From positions 62,001-126,000 of the forward strand of contig NZ_JAQSDZ010000025.1 of NCBI RefSeq assembly GCF_029946165.1: a DNA stretch of 64,000 nucleotides, given 5' to 3'. Below the pieces are notes generated by a model. The model was not told the origin of the DNA. It searched no databases and saw nothing but the letters and a program-made list of their open reading frames with translations. The translations under genes were made by a program, and so were the position numbers. Below are positions 56,465-64,000 of the stretch, one piece after another (position 1 is the stretch's first letter; the number at the start of each line of letters is the position of its first letter). This DNA comes from Methylotenera sp. (GTDB taxonomy: Bacteria > Pseudomonadota > Gammaproteobacteria > Burkholderiales > Methylophilaceae).

Positions 56465-57124
56465 ATGCAAACAGCACTTATCTATAGCGCGCTAGTCATG
56501 GGCTTAGCTGGCGGCCCTCACTGTGTCGCCATGTGCGGTGCGGCTTGCACCTCATTCACACAATCATCTGATAAGCCTTATGCCATCTATTTTTACCATT
56601 TAGGTCGAGTGTGCGGCTATGCTTTATTGGGTGCAATCGCTACGTTTGCCATTCAAAGCATCGCGTGGCTTTCTAGCTATAGCGCTATTTTGCATCCCTT
56701 GTGGACATTTTTTCATGTGCTGATTTTTTTCTGGGGCGTGATACTCATCATTTATGCACGTCAACCGATATGGATAGACCAAGCTGGGCGACGCATTTGG
56801 CAGCATGTTAAAAAGCTTAGCAAAATAAGCGGCGGCTATTTTTATATTGGTATGCTTTGGGCGTTAATGCCTTGCGGTTTACTTTATTCCGCACTAATTA
56901 TTGCCTCATTTAATGGCAACCCGCTTGGCGGTGCACTGAGTATGGCCGCATTTGCTGCGGGTTCTGCTGTTTCATTATTTTTAGCGCCATGGTTATGGCT
57001 GAAACTTAAAACCACTCTAGTTGAGCCTTATGGCATGCGCCTTGCAGGTTTAATGCTAAGTAGCGCAAGTGCTTGGGCTATCTGGATGTCTCTGGCGCAT
57101 GATGCAAAAGTTTGGTGCATGTAA
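56465..57124 (+). CDS. SafE/UreH-like membrane protein, putative metal transporter of cbb3 assembly
   Basis: A 219-residue protein with about six hydrophobic segments, starting LVMGLAGGPHCVAMCGAACTSF. The GGPHCxxMCG motif is characteristic of the UreH/SafE-like family (often annotated sulfite exporter TauE/SafE) that follows ccoIS in many cbb3 clusters. A second motif, MLWALMPCGLLYSALIIA, lies in the second half. A role in copper handling is inferred from the neighbours; transport has not been shown by the sequence. Confidence 0.82.
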   Translation: MQTALIYSALVMGLAGGPHCVAMCGAACTSFTQSSDKPYAIYFYHLGRVCGYALLGAIATFAIQSIAWLSSYSAILHPLWTFFHVLIFFWGVILIIYARQPIWIDQAGRRIWQHVKKLSKISGGYFYIGMLWALMPCGLLYSALIIASFNGNPLGGALSMAAFAAGSAVSLFLAPWLWLKLKTTLVEPYGMRLAGLMLSSASAWAIWMSLAHDAKVWCM

Positions 57125-57127
57125 TTT

Positions 57128-57231
57128 GATTCTGCTTAACATTCAACACTGCCGTTGTTGCCTTCGCTTCGCCGTGCACTAGCACTACCTTAAGCTCGCC
57201 GCCTAGGCACTCTCGAATGCTAAGCAGAATC
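57128..57231. repeat. long inverted repeat between two convergent genes
   Basis: GATTCTGCTTAACATTC (57128-57144) and GAATGCTAAGCAGAATC (57215-57231) are inverted copies with one mismatch. They enclose 70 bases rich in G and C compared with their surroundings. Such a stem could end transcription from both sides, but no T-run is present; it may also be a small mobile palindromic element, since it fills the whole intergenic gap. Confidence 0.7.
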
Positions 57232-57235
57232 TAAA

Positions 57236-58468
57236 CTAAAACGATAAACCCTTTAAAATCAAACCATCTTTTTCCGTATTCCAACCCAAGTAAGCTTGAT
57301 TATCTTTCGCCAGCAAAATTGGATAATCCGTTTTACCTGCACTAGTTGCAAGCTCTTTTGGTGCGCCCCAGCTTCTGCCGCCATCGTCAGAAAACATTCC
57401 AACAATTTTGTTATTTTTATTTTCAATTTCGCGCCAGACCAGCCAAACATTGTCACCCCTACTCAATAAGGCTGGATGACCTGCCTGATTGCTATGCTTA
57501 CCAAATTTTTTCGGCGGTGAAGAAACCCAAGCTTCGCCATCCATGCGCGCATAAAACAAGCTAGCATCTTTACCAGCTTCATCATTGCCACCGTCAAACC
57601 AAGCCATATGGTAGCCCCACCAGTCCTTGTCCTCACCACCAGTGGCAAGCGCCGCACCGTGATGCGGGCAACCATCAATTTTCCAACGGCCAAAAGTGGC
57701 GCGCTTAGGCGCTGGCGCTTGATTAGGCTGTGTAGGAATTTCAGCCATCATGTGGTCGCGCTCACTGCCTTCAAACACATGACGCCACATCGCCACCACG
57801 CTGCCATCTGGCTTATTAGTTAAGGCAATGCGGCAACATTCGCAACTACTATCCGCCAATTTTTGTTCGGGTAAAAAACTTGCTCCCTGATTGTTAGAAA
57901 CCGCGTAATAAATCGCCGCACCTTCATATGGCTTCGCTGCGGATTTAGCCGCGATTAAATCGCGTTTATCAACCCAAGTAACGGTTACTTTGCCTTTAGC
58001 ATCGCCAGTTTTCGCTACATTTAGCGCATCAAATCGATGGGTAATTTCTGCGCGATCAGTATGCGCAATCATTGGCTTTTCAAAACTTTTACCGCCATCG
58101 ATTGAACGTGAAAACCAAATATAACCTGTAAATGGCTTTTTTAAAGCCTCTGTCCAAGTAAGGTAAATGTTACCTTCTGGACCAATCGCAATTTTGGGTC
58201 GCGCCTCGCCATCGGCAGCTATTTTTTGTATATTGAGTGTGACTTGTACTGGAGGTGAAAAAGTTTCTCCTAAATCGCGGCTTGAACTAACAAATATCAA
58301 GCCGTTATTTTCAACGACTCTCCATAAACTACCATGCGCATCAAACGCAAGACTAATGCCCATTGAGTTGGATTGAGATTTCGCGTGATTATCATGTGCT
58401 ATTGATTGTTGAGCGCTCAAGCCAACAACAGCCAAAAAGATCAATAAAAATATTTGTAGTTTCTTCAT
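57236..58468 (-). CDS. secreted Asp-box (BNR/sialidase-like) beta-propeller protein
   Basis: A 410-residue exported protein (signal peptide ending near SIA-HD). Four Asp-box repeats are visible: SSRDLGETF, SRSIDGGKSF, SNNQGASF and SDDGGRSW, the turn signature of sialidase-type propellers. A CECC motif in DSSCECCRIALT is notable. Catalytic residues of true sialidases (arginine triad, Tyr/Glu pair) were not traced, so it may be a binding protein. It faces the SafE-like gene and diverges from the GGDEF/EAL gene. Confidence 0.78.
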   Translation of the reverse strand: MKKLQIFLLIFLAVVGLSAQQSIAHDNHAKSQSNSMGISLAFDAHGSLWRVVENNGLIFVSSSRDLGETFSPPVQVTLNIQKIAADGEARPKIAIGPEGNIYLTWTEALKKPFTGYIWFSRSIDGGKSFEKPMIAHTDRAEITHRFDALNVAKTGDAKGKVTVTWVDKRDLIAAKSAAKPYEGAAIYYAVSNNQGASFLPEQKLADSSCECCRIALTNKPDGSVVAMWRHVFEGSERDHMMAEIPTQPNQAPAPKRATFGRWKIDGCPHHGAALATGGEDKDWWGYHMAWFDGGNDEAGKDASLFYARMDGEAWVSSPPKKFGKHSNQAGHPALLSRGDNVWLVWREIENKNNKIVGMFSDDGGRSWGAPKELATSAGKTDYPILLAKDNQAYLGWNTEKDGLILKGLSF

Positions 58469-58768
58469 GCTCTGCTAACAATTGTTATTTGTCGAAATCA
58501 TACACCGTGGCAAAAACTTTAGTCCACAGATACAACTTTAAACATCATTAATTTGATACCGTGAATTTACAATTGACCTCGCAACACCCTTTTAATCAAA
58601 AGACTGTTATATTGATTTGAGCGTATATTTGGTTTTATGCTTTAGTTATTGCGGGCGATAACCCTAAAGCCTCATTTCGCATACTTTACAGTTATTATTG
58701 AATATATTTGTGTGATATATTTCTAGGCGAGTTTAAATATAGGTAAATTTCCTGAAACGTATAAGTAA
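58469..58768. promoter_or_regulatory. divergent spacer, Asp-box gene/GGDEF-EAL gene
   Basis: A 300-base AT-rich gap between diverging genes, so both promoters should be inside it. I saw no terminator, RNA gene or clear operator. The GGDEF-EAL start at 58769 lacks a good ribosome binding site. Confidence 0.4.
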
Positions 58769-61700
58769 TTGAAAAAGTTAGATATATTAGCTCAGTTGCA
58801 ATCTGATCCAGATAGCGCAAGCAATCTGAGTACCATCATGTCTAAAGAACTTGCATTAGCTGGGCATTTGTTGGACTCATTACAAGGCGTTGCTATTCTT
58901 GCTGTCGATGAAAAATGGAATGTCATCTATGCAAACCCCTATGCCAGAGATATTTTCAATTTGAATGTACTGCAGGTTGAGGCAAAAACCGCTCAACTTC
59001 CAAAAGCCGTTCATAAACGCACTCTCATAGAGCTAAAAAAATCTAGCAGCAATTTTGTAATGCAATATGCCGCAGGTGATGAACTGCGTACATTACAAGT
59101 ATTTACCTCCCCAAACAAAGATATTGAAGGCTTATTTTCTGGTTTAGTGTTGCATATGCATGATGTTACGGAACGTATCCATACAGAATTGCAATTGAAA
59201 AATACCGAAAAGTTACTTCGCAATCTAATTGACGCAAGTCCAGATTTGATTTTTTTCAAAGATGATAAAAACCGCTGGGTAGAAGCGAATACGACAAGCG
59301 TAGAGACTTTCCAGTTGGACCAGCTTGATTATCAACAAAAAACTGATAGGGAGCTTGCTGCTCAGTCTCATCCTATCTTTGAAGAGGCATTCCGTAACTC
59401 CAAAATATCTGACGATCAAGCTTGGGAGTTAGGGCGTTCCATCAGAAATGAAGAAGTCATTGCATTGCCACATGGGGATGCAAAAGTATACGATTTGATT
59501 AAAGTACCTTTGTTTAACGATGATGGTAGTCGTCATGGTTTAGTCACCCTCGGACGGGATATTACTGATCGCAAAATGGCTGAAAGTAACTTGCGCGACC
59601 GCAGTGCTATTTTAGATGCTCTTATTTCATGTGACTGGTTACTACACTCTGCTGAGTCTTGGCAAACGGTTGCGGTTACGGTATTACAACAATTATGTTT
59701 AGCTTTACGCTTTACAAGGGCGACTATTCTTAAAAATATAGAGCCAAGTAACAAAGAAACGACTAAGCCAGCTAAATCTGAGCATTCAAAAATACTATTC
59801 ACATGGACAGTGCCAGGCTTTAGTAATGCCGACAACGGACTTGAAGTCATTAATTTTGACGATGCGCGTTTAAGCCGCTGGAAAGATACCCTTCAACATG
59901 GCGACCCTGTTTTTGGTGATATTCGTGATTTACCAAGTTCTGAGCGCAAAATACTTGAGCAACATGATACGCAATCTATCGCCATCGTTCCGCTTTTTTC
60001 AGACAAAGTTTGGTGGGGCAATATCATCATAGAACGTTGCCATGACTTGATTAAAACCACGCCACAAGAACTTGGATCGTTGATGGCGATTGGTCGATCT
60101 TTAAGCGTGGCAATTCAAAGAGAAAGTGCTGGAAAACGATTACACCAAGCTAAAATTGCTTTTGACAGCGCCAGCGAAGGCATCATGATTACCGATGACA
60201 AAATACGCATTGCCGCTATTAACAAAGGTTTTACAGAGATTACTGGCTATTCTGAAGAAGAAGTTCTTGGACATACACCAAAAATAATACAATCTGGCAA
60301 TCATGATGAGCGCTTTTATAAAGATATGTGGGGGGTGATAAAAAAAGAAGGGCGCTGGCATGGGGAGGTTTCTAATAAACGCAAAAATGGCGAAAACTAT
60401 TATGAGAGATTAACGATTACTGCGGTTAAGGATAGTGCAGGACAAGTCGTTAATTACGTTGGTGTTTTTGCAGATATTACTGATATTAAGCACTCACAGA
60501 ATAGACTGCACGAGCTAGTGAACCATGATCCACTCACCGGCTTGCCTAACCGCCGTTTGTTAAACGAATTACTAGAGCATTCAATAAAGCGTGCCGAGCG
60601 TGAAAAACATAAAATCGCCCTATTATTTATTGACTTAGATAGGTTCAAAGCTGTTAACGATAGTCTGGGGCACCAAATAGGCGATAAATTATTACTCCAA
60701 GCCTCTAAGCGCATAAGTTTGTCTATACGTGAGAGTGATGTGGTAGCTCGATTGGGCGGTGACGAATTTGTTGTGATGATGGACATGATTACCAAATCTA
60801 GTGATGCTGCGGTGGTGGCTAAAAAGATCATTCATGCGCTGCAAATTGAATTCGATATTGACGATAATGATATTTACATAAGTGCGAGTGTTGGCATCTC
60901 GATATTCCCTAAAGACAGTACGGATGTTGAAGGCTTAATTAAGGCCGCCGATATTGCAATGTATCAAGTTAAAAACAAAGGCAAAAACAGCCATTGTTTT
61001 TATTCGGAGGATCTAAGTAAGAATGCGGTTGAGCGCTTTACGTTAGAAGGCCAACTCCACCACGCCTTGTTGCGTAAGCAGTTTGTGGTTCATTATCAAC
61101 CACAAATCTGCCTAATTACTGGCAAAATTATAGGTGCAGAGGCCTTGATAAGATGGAATCACCCTAAACTAGGCTTAGTGTCTCCAGCCACCTTTATTCC
61201 AATGGCAGAAGATAATGGTTTAATTGTACAAATTGGTGAGTGGGTATTACGTGAGGCAGCGCTCCAAATGGTCAGCTGGCACAAAGCTGGTCTTGCTATT
61301 CAATGGGTCGCGGTGAACGTATCAGGCGTGCAAATTATGCGCAGTAACTTTGCTGATACTGTTTATGGCATATTAATGGAAACCGATTGCAACCCGCACA
61401 TGTTGGAACTTGAGATTACCGAAAGTACGGTCATGCAAAATACTGAACATGTAATTGATACGTTCAATCGTGTTAAACAACTAGGACTAAAATTAGCGAT
61501 TGACGATTTTGGCACAGGTTTTTCATCGCTTTCCAGCCTTAAGCGATTACCATTGGATAAAATAAAAATAGACCAATCTTTTGTACGAGGCCTGCCAGAT
61601 GATTTAGATGATGCGGCGATTGCAAATGCTATTTATGCGATGGCTGGCAGTTTAGGATTTAGCGTCATTGCCGAAGGGGTTGAGACTCAAGCGCAAGCCG

Positions 61701-61795
61701 ACTTTTTAAGCGCAATGGGTTGCAAAGAAGCACAAGGATACCTCTATAGCAAGCCAATTACTGCTAAAGAATTCACGAAATTACTAACAAAATAA
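58769..61795 (+). CDS. PAS/GAF/GGDEF/EAL c-di-GMP enzyme
   Basis: A 1008-residue cytoplasmic protein able in principle to make and break c-di-GMP. In order: PAS (about 25-140), PAS (145-270), GAF (280-445), PAS (450-565), GGDEF (575-740) and EAL (750-1005). The cyclase site RLGGDEF and the I-site RESD five residues before it are intact. The EAL signature GAEALIRWNHP and the downstream DDFGTGFSSLSSLKRLPLDKIKID are also intact, so phosphodiesterase activity is likely. The start is probably TTG at 58769; the first ATG in frame is at 58838. No membrane helix is seen. An HD-GYP gene follows after 24 bases. Confidence 0.93.
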   Translation: MKKLDILAQLQSDPDSASNLSTIMSKELALAGHLLDSLQGVAILAVDEKWNVIYANPYARDIFNLNVLQVEAKTAQLPKAVHKRTLIELKKSSSNFVMQYAAGDELRTLQVFTSPNKDIEGLFSGLVLHMHDVTERIHTELQLKNTEKLLRNLIDASPDLIFFKDDKNRWVEANTTSVETFQLDQLDYQQKTDRELAAQSHPIFEEAFRNSKISDDQAWELGRSIRNEEVIALPHGDAKVYDLIKVPLFNDDGSRHGLVTLGRDITDRKMAESNLRDRSAILDALISCDWLLHSAESWQTVAVTVLQQLCLALRFTRATILKNIEPSNKETTKPAKSEHSKILFTWTVPGFSNADNGLEVINFDDARLSRWKDTLQHGDPVFGDIRDLPSSERKILEQHDTQSIAIVPLFSDKVWWGNIIIERCHDLIKTTPQELGSLMAIGRSLSVAIQRESAGKRLHQAKIAFDSASEGIMITDDKIRIAAINKGFTEITGYSEEEVLGHTPKIIQSGNHDERFYKDMWGVIKKEGRWHGEVSNKRKNGENYYERLTITAVKDSAGQVVNYVGVFADITDIKHSQNRLHELVNHDPLTGLPNRRLLNELLEHSIKRAEREKHKIALLFIDLDRFKAVNDSLGHQIGDKLLLQASKRISLSIRESDVVARLGGDEFVVMMDMITKSSDAAVVAKKIIHALQIEFDIDDNDIYISASVGISIFPKDSTDVEGLIKAADIAMYQVKNKGKNSHCFYSEDLSKNAVERFTLEGQLHHALLRKQFVVHYQPQICLITGKIIGAEALIRWNHPKLGLVSPATFIPMAEDNGLIVQIGEWVLREAALQMVSWHKAGLAIQWVAVNVSGVQIMRSNFADTVYGILMETDCNPHMLELEITESTVMQNTEHVIDTFNRVKQLGLKLAIDDFGTGFSSLSSLKRLPLDKIKIDQSFVRGLPDDLDDAAIANAIYAMAGSLGFSVIAEGVETQAQADFLSAMGCKEAQGYLYSKPITAKEFTKLLTK

Positions 61796-61819
61796 AAGCA
61801 AAATATTTAGGTAAAACAT

Positions 61820-63091
61820 ATGCATAAAGTTCATCATTTTATTGATGTTTCACAGCTACAAGTCGGCATCTATGTGCATCTAGATTTAGGCTGGATGGAT
61901 CACCCCTTCACGCTAAGTAACTTTAAAATCAAAGATGAAGAGCAAATTTCACAGATAAAAAAAACTGGGCTAACCAGACTACGCTATGATCCAAGCCGTA
62001 GCGACTGTGAACCATTGCCAGTTAAAATAGAGTCGCCTGTTGACGAAATAATTAATCAGGAAACACCTGCTATACCAGAGCCAGTGAGTAGCGCGGATAG
62101 GGCAAAGCAGCGTCTTAAAGAACTGCACCATGCCATTAATGTATGTGAAAAAAAGTTTATAAAAACTAGCAATATTGCACGACAAGTTACTCACAATATT
62201 TTATCGGATTCTAAAGCCTCGATTGAGCAAGCTCTATCAATTATCAATGATATGGTTGATACAGCACTCATGGAAGGTGATGTAGCCGTGCACGCACTCA
62301 ATGGCAATCGATCCAGTGATGCTCACTATATTCACCCACTGAATGTGACAGTACTTGCGTTGATTATGGCTAAATCTATTAATATGTCTAAAGAGGATGC
62401 ACGATTATTAGGATTGGCAGCCTTATTTCACGACATTGGTAAGGCAGAGATATCCGATAAAATTTTGCTGAAAAAAGACCCGCTAACTAAATCTGAACAA
62501 TCACATCTTGAACAGCATAGCGAGATAGGGGCTCGCATGGCACAAGAGGTTGGCCTGCCATTGCGAACTGGTAAGATTATTATGCAGCACCACGAACACG
62601 CTGATGGCACAGGTTATCCCAAACATTTAAAAGGCGAACAAACAGACCCGTTTGCCAGATTACTTGCAATTGTGAACGGCTATGACAATTTATGTAATCC
62701 AAACAATATTGCCCTCGCCAAAACCCCATATGAAGCGCTGGCACATATGTATGCAAGCCAGCGTGCAAGATATGATGAAGCACTACTCAAAGGCTTAATT
62801 AAATCATTGGGCATTTATCCCCCTGGGAGTATTGTCCGGCTTTCAACAGGTAGCTATGCCACAGTTATTTCTGTTAACCCAAATAAGCCGCTGAGACCCT
62901 TTGTCATGGTGCATGACCCGCTCACAGTCCAGCACGAACCACAAATAATAGATTTACGCGAAGAGCCTAGCATAACTATTAATGCTTGTTTACGCCCTAG
63001 TCAATTGCCTGCGGAAGTGCTTGAATATCTGAATCCACGTAAGCGAGTCAGCTATTTTATAGATGCGGATTTATCTATAAGTGAAGACTAA
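61820..63091 (+). CDS. HD-GYP domain c-di-GMP phosphodiesterase
   Basis: A 423-residue protein with an N-terminal DUF3391-type domain (IDVSQLQVGIYVHLDLGWMDHPF, residues 1-60) and an HD-GYP domain (about 160-330). Metal and catalytic motifs are intact: LFHDIGKAEI (about 200), HSEIGA, and MQHHEHADGTGYP (about 254). It should hydrolyse c-di-GMP to GMP. It is 24 bases downstream of the GGDEF/EAL gene and almost certainly co-transcribed, making a paired turnover module. It ends 28 bases from a convergent TonB-dependent receptor gene. Confidence 0.93.
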   Translation: MHKVHHFIDVSQLQVGIYVHLDLGWMDHPFTLSNFKIKDEEQISQIKKTGLTRLRYDPSRSDCEPLPVKIESPVDEIINQETPAIPEPVSSADRAKQRLKELHHAINVCEKKFIKTSNIARQVTHNILSDSKASIEQALSIINDMVDTALMEGDVAVHALNGNRSSDAHYIHPLNVTVLALIMAKSINMSKEDARLLGLAALFHDIGKAEISDKILLKKDPLTKSEQSHLEQHSEIGARMAQEVGLPLRTGKIIMQHHEHADGTGYPKHLKGEQTDPFARLLAIVNGYDNLCNPNNIALAKTPYEALAHMYASQRARYDEALLKGLIKSLGIYPPGSIVRLSTGSYATVISVNPNKPLRPFVMVHDPLTVQHEPQIIDLREEPSITINACLRPSQLPAEVLEYLNPRKRVSYFIDADLSISED

Positions 63092-63119
63092 GTAACAGCC
63101 TAATAATATTCGCTATTAA

Positions 63120-64000
63120 CTAATTATCAAACTTAAGTCCAGCAAAGATTGTGCGCTGCGAATAAGGGTATAAAGTAAAATACTTTTCATTGGTAATGTT
63201 GTCTACGCCTGCGGATGCTGACCATTGCTTTGCGAATTTATAAAGCACTTTGGCATCAAAAACACTGAAATTACTACGCCCCCCATAAACACTTGGGTTT
63301 GGATCTGGGTACTGCTGAGTAACCGCGTTAATCATGCCGCTATGCTGCCTGCCACTGTAGCGCCAACCTAGGCTATATGACAGTTCATTTGACGCATAAT
63401 AAGTCCCTTGTAATGTTGCACGCCATGCTGGGATTAAAGGTAACTCAGAGCCTTCCAAACGCGTATCGGCGGCATCTCTCACCACGCGTGTGTGGATATA
63501 AGCAAGGCTACCTAAAAGGTCGAGACCATTGATGAACATATCACTCGCTTGTAATGCTGTTTCAGCACCATAAGTACGCACTTTATCTACGTTAACTACG
63601 GTAGAGAAACTATAACCGGGTAATGTGGTGATATCTGTTTGTGAAATTAGCGCGTCTTGTTTTTCTTCTCCAAATATTGATGTACGCCAAATACCATTTT
63701 GTAAAAGCTTTTCTGCTGTGAACTCCCAAGAATCAGCCTTTTCTGGTTTCAACCCAGAGTTATTGGTTAGCGGAACGTTATATGGCGCGGGGAATCCTGC
63801 CGCTACAATTTGAGCACTGGTTAATTGTATTGAAGAGCCAATAGGCGTTATGCCAACACTTCTAAACAACTCGTTCACAGTTGGAAAACGCACACCACGC
63901 CCATAAGAGGCTTTTAGCCCCCAATCATCCGATGCCTGATAAGACAGGGAAGCTTTTGGTGAGAATGCATACACTGTCTTATCTTTGTAAGTGACATTAG
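63120..64000 (-). CDS. TonB-dependent outer-membrane receptor, C-terminal part (partial)
   Basis: The frame is open through the window edge (upstream codons read NVTYKDKTVYAFSP), so this is the end of a longer gene. The visible 290-odd residues are alternating beta strands of a TonB-dependent barrel: FSPKASLSYQASDDWGLKASYGRGVRFPTVNELFR, LKPEKADSWEFTAE, and the terminal ITNEKYFTLYPYSQRTIFAGLKFDN, which ends in phenylalanine-Asp-Asn as a barrel strand. RxPTxxELF and the final strand fit siderophore, vitamin or metal-complex receptors. The substrate cannot be named from this portion. Confidence 0.88.
   Translation of the reverse strand, partial: NVTYKDKTVYAFSPKASLSYQASDDWGLKASYGRGVRFPTVNELFRSVGITPIGSSIQLTSAQIVAAGFPAPYNVPLTNNSGLKPEKADSWEFTAEKLLQNGIWRTSIFGEEKQDALISQTDITTLPGYSFSTVVNVDKVRTYGAETALQASDMFINGLDLLGSLAYIHTRVVRDAADTRLEGSELPLIPAWRATLQGTYYASNELSYSLGWRYSGRQHSGMINAVTQQYPDPNPSVYGGRSNFSVFDAKVLYKFAKQWSASAGVDNITNEKYFTLYPYSQRTIFAGLKFDN

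Overview
The window looks like a contiguous piece of a betaproteobacterial chromosome, most likely Nitrosomonadales/Methylophilaceae (Methylotenera-like). This rests on gene order and protein style: murU-amgK diverging from lptD-surA-pdxA-ksgA, leuS-lptE-holA, gpsA-secB-grxC-rhodanese-gpmI-envC, and a bioBFHCD operon. The DNA is AT-rich. No methylotrophy marker lies in the window, so the family is an inference. I see no rRNA, tRNA, CRISPR array, prophage or intact insertion sequence.

Layout. 1-4302 (minus): amgK, murU, pepP, ubiH and the first codons of a second Ubi-type monooxygenase. They cover recycling of muramic acid, peptide trimming and ubiquinone hydroxylation. 4496-10229 (plus): lptD, surA, pdxA, ksgA. 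Then adk, a frameshifted secreted-protein gene, and about 570 bp of repeats and hairpins. 12228-18151 (plus): leuS, lptE, holA, proA, nadD, followed by an M48 peptidase with a repeat-rich tail. 20242-23014: a CBS/PAS/GGDEF diguanylate cyclase and an XRE-PAS regulator. 23199-27825 (minus): complete late biotin genes except bioA, with comF diverging.

28633-40871 is the most accessory-looking part. On the minus strand a single 1357-codon gene joins a clan-A glycoside hydrolase, a glycosyltransferase and a UDP-galactopyranose-mutase-like flavoprotein. It is followed by a GH2 glycosidase, galT and galK. galM diverges from it, and a large-subunit catalase (katE) follows. This reads as a galactose-centred glycan locus that both builds and degrades, and it is the best candidate here for an undescribed system.

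40979-53718 is housekeeping: trmL, a YdjM-like membrane protein, gpsA, SH3 protein, secB, grxC, rhodanese, gpmI, envC, small lipoproteins, yjbQ, a lytic transglycosylase, and clpB behind a sigma-32-like promoter. 53872-57124 holds ccoI, a short ccoS and a SafE-like membrane protein. The end has a secreted Asp-box protein, a PAS/GAF/GGDEF/EAL protein paired with an HD-GYP phosphodiesterase (a c-di-GMP module), and the C-terminal part of a TonB-dependent receptor.

Two families of palindromic repeats recur, GTAGGAGCG-type and GTAGnGTGGGCA-type. All copies sit at or within a few bases of the 3' ends of genes, and both copies of the first type supply the stop codon of the neighbouring gene.
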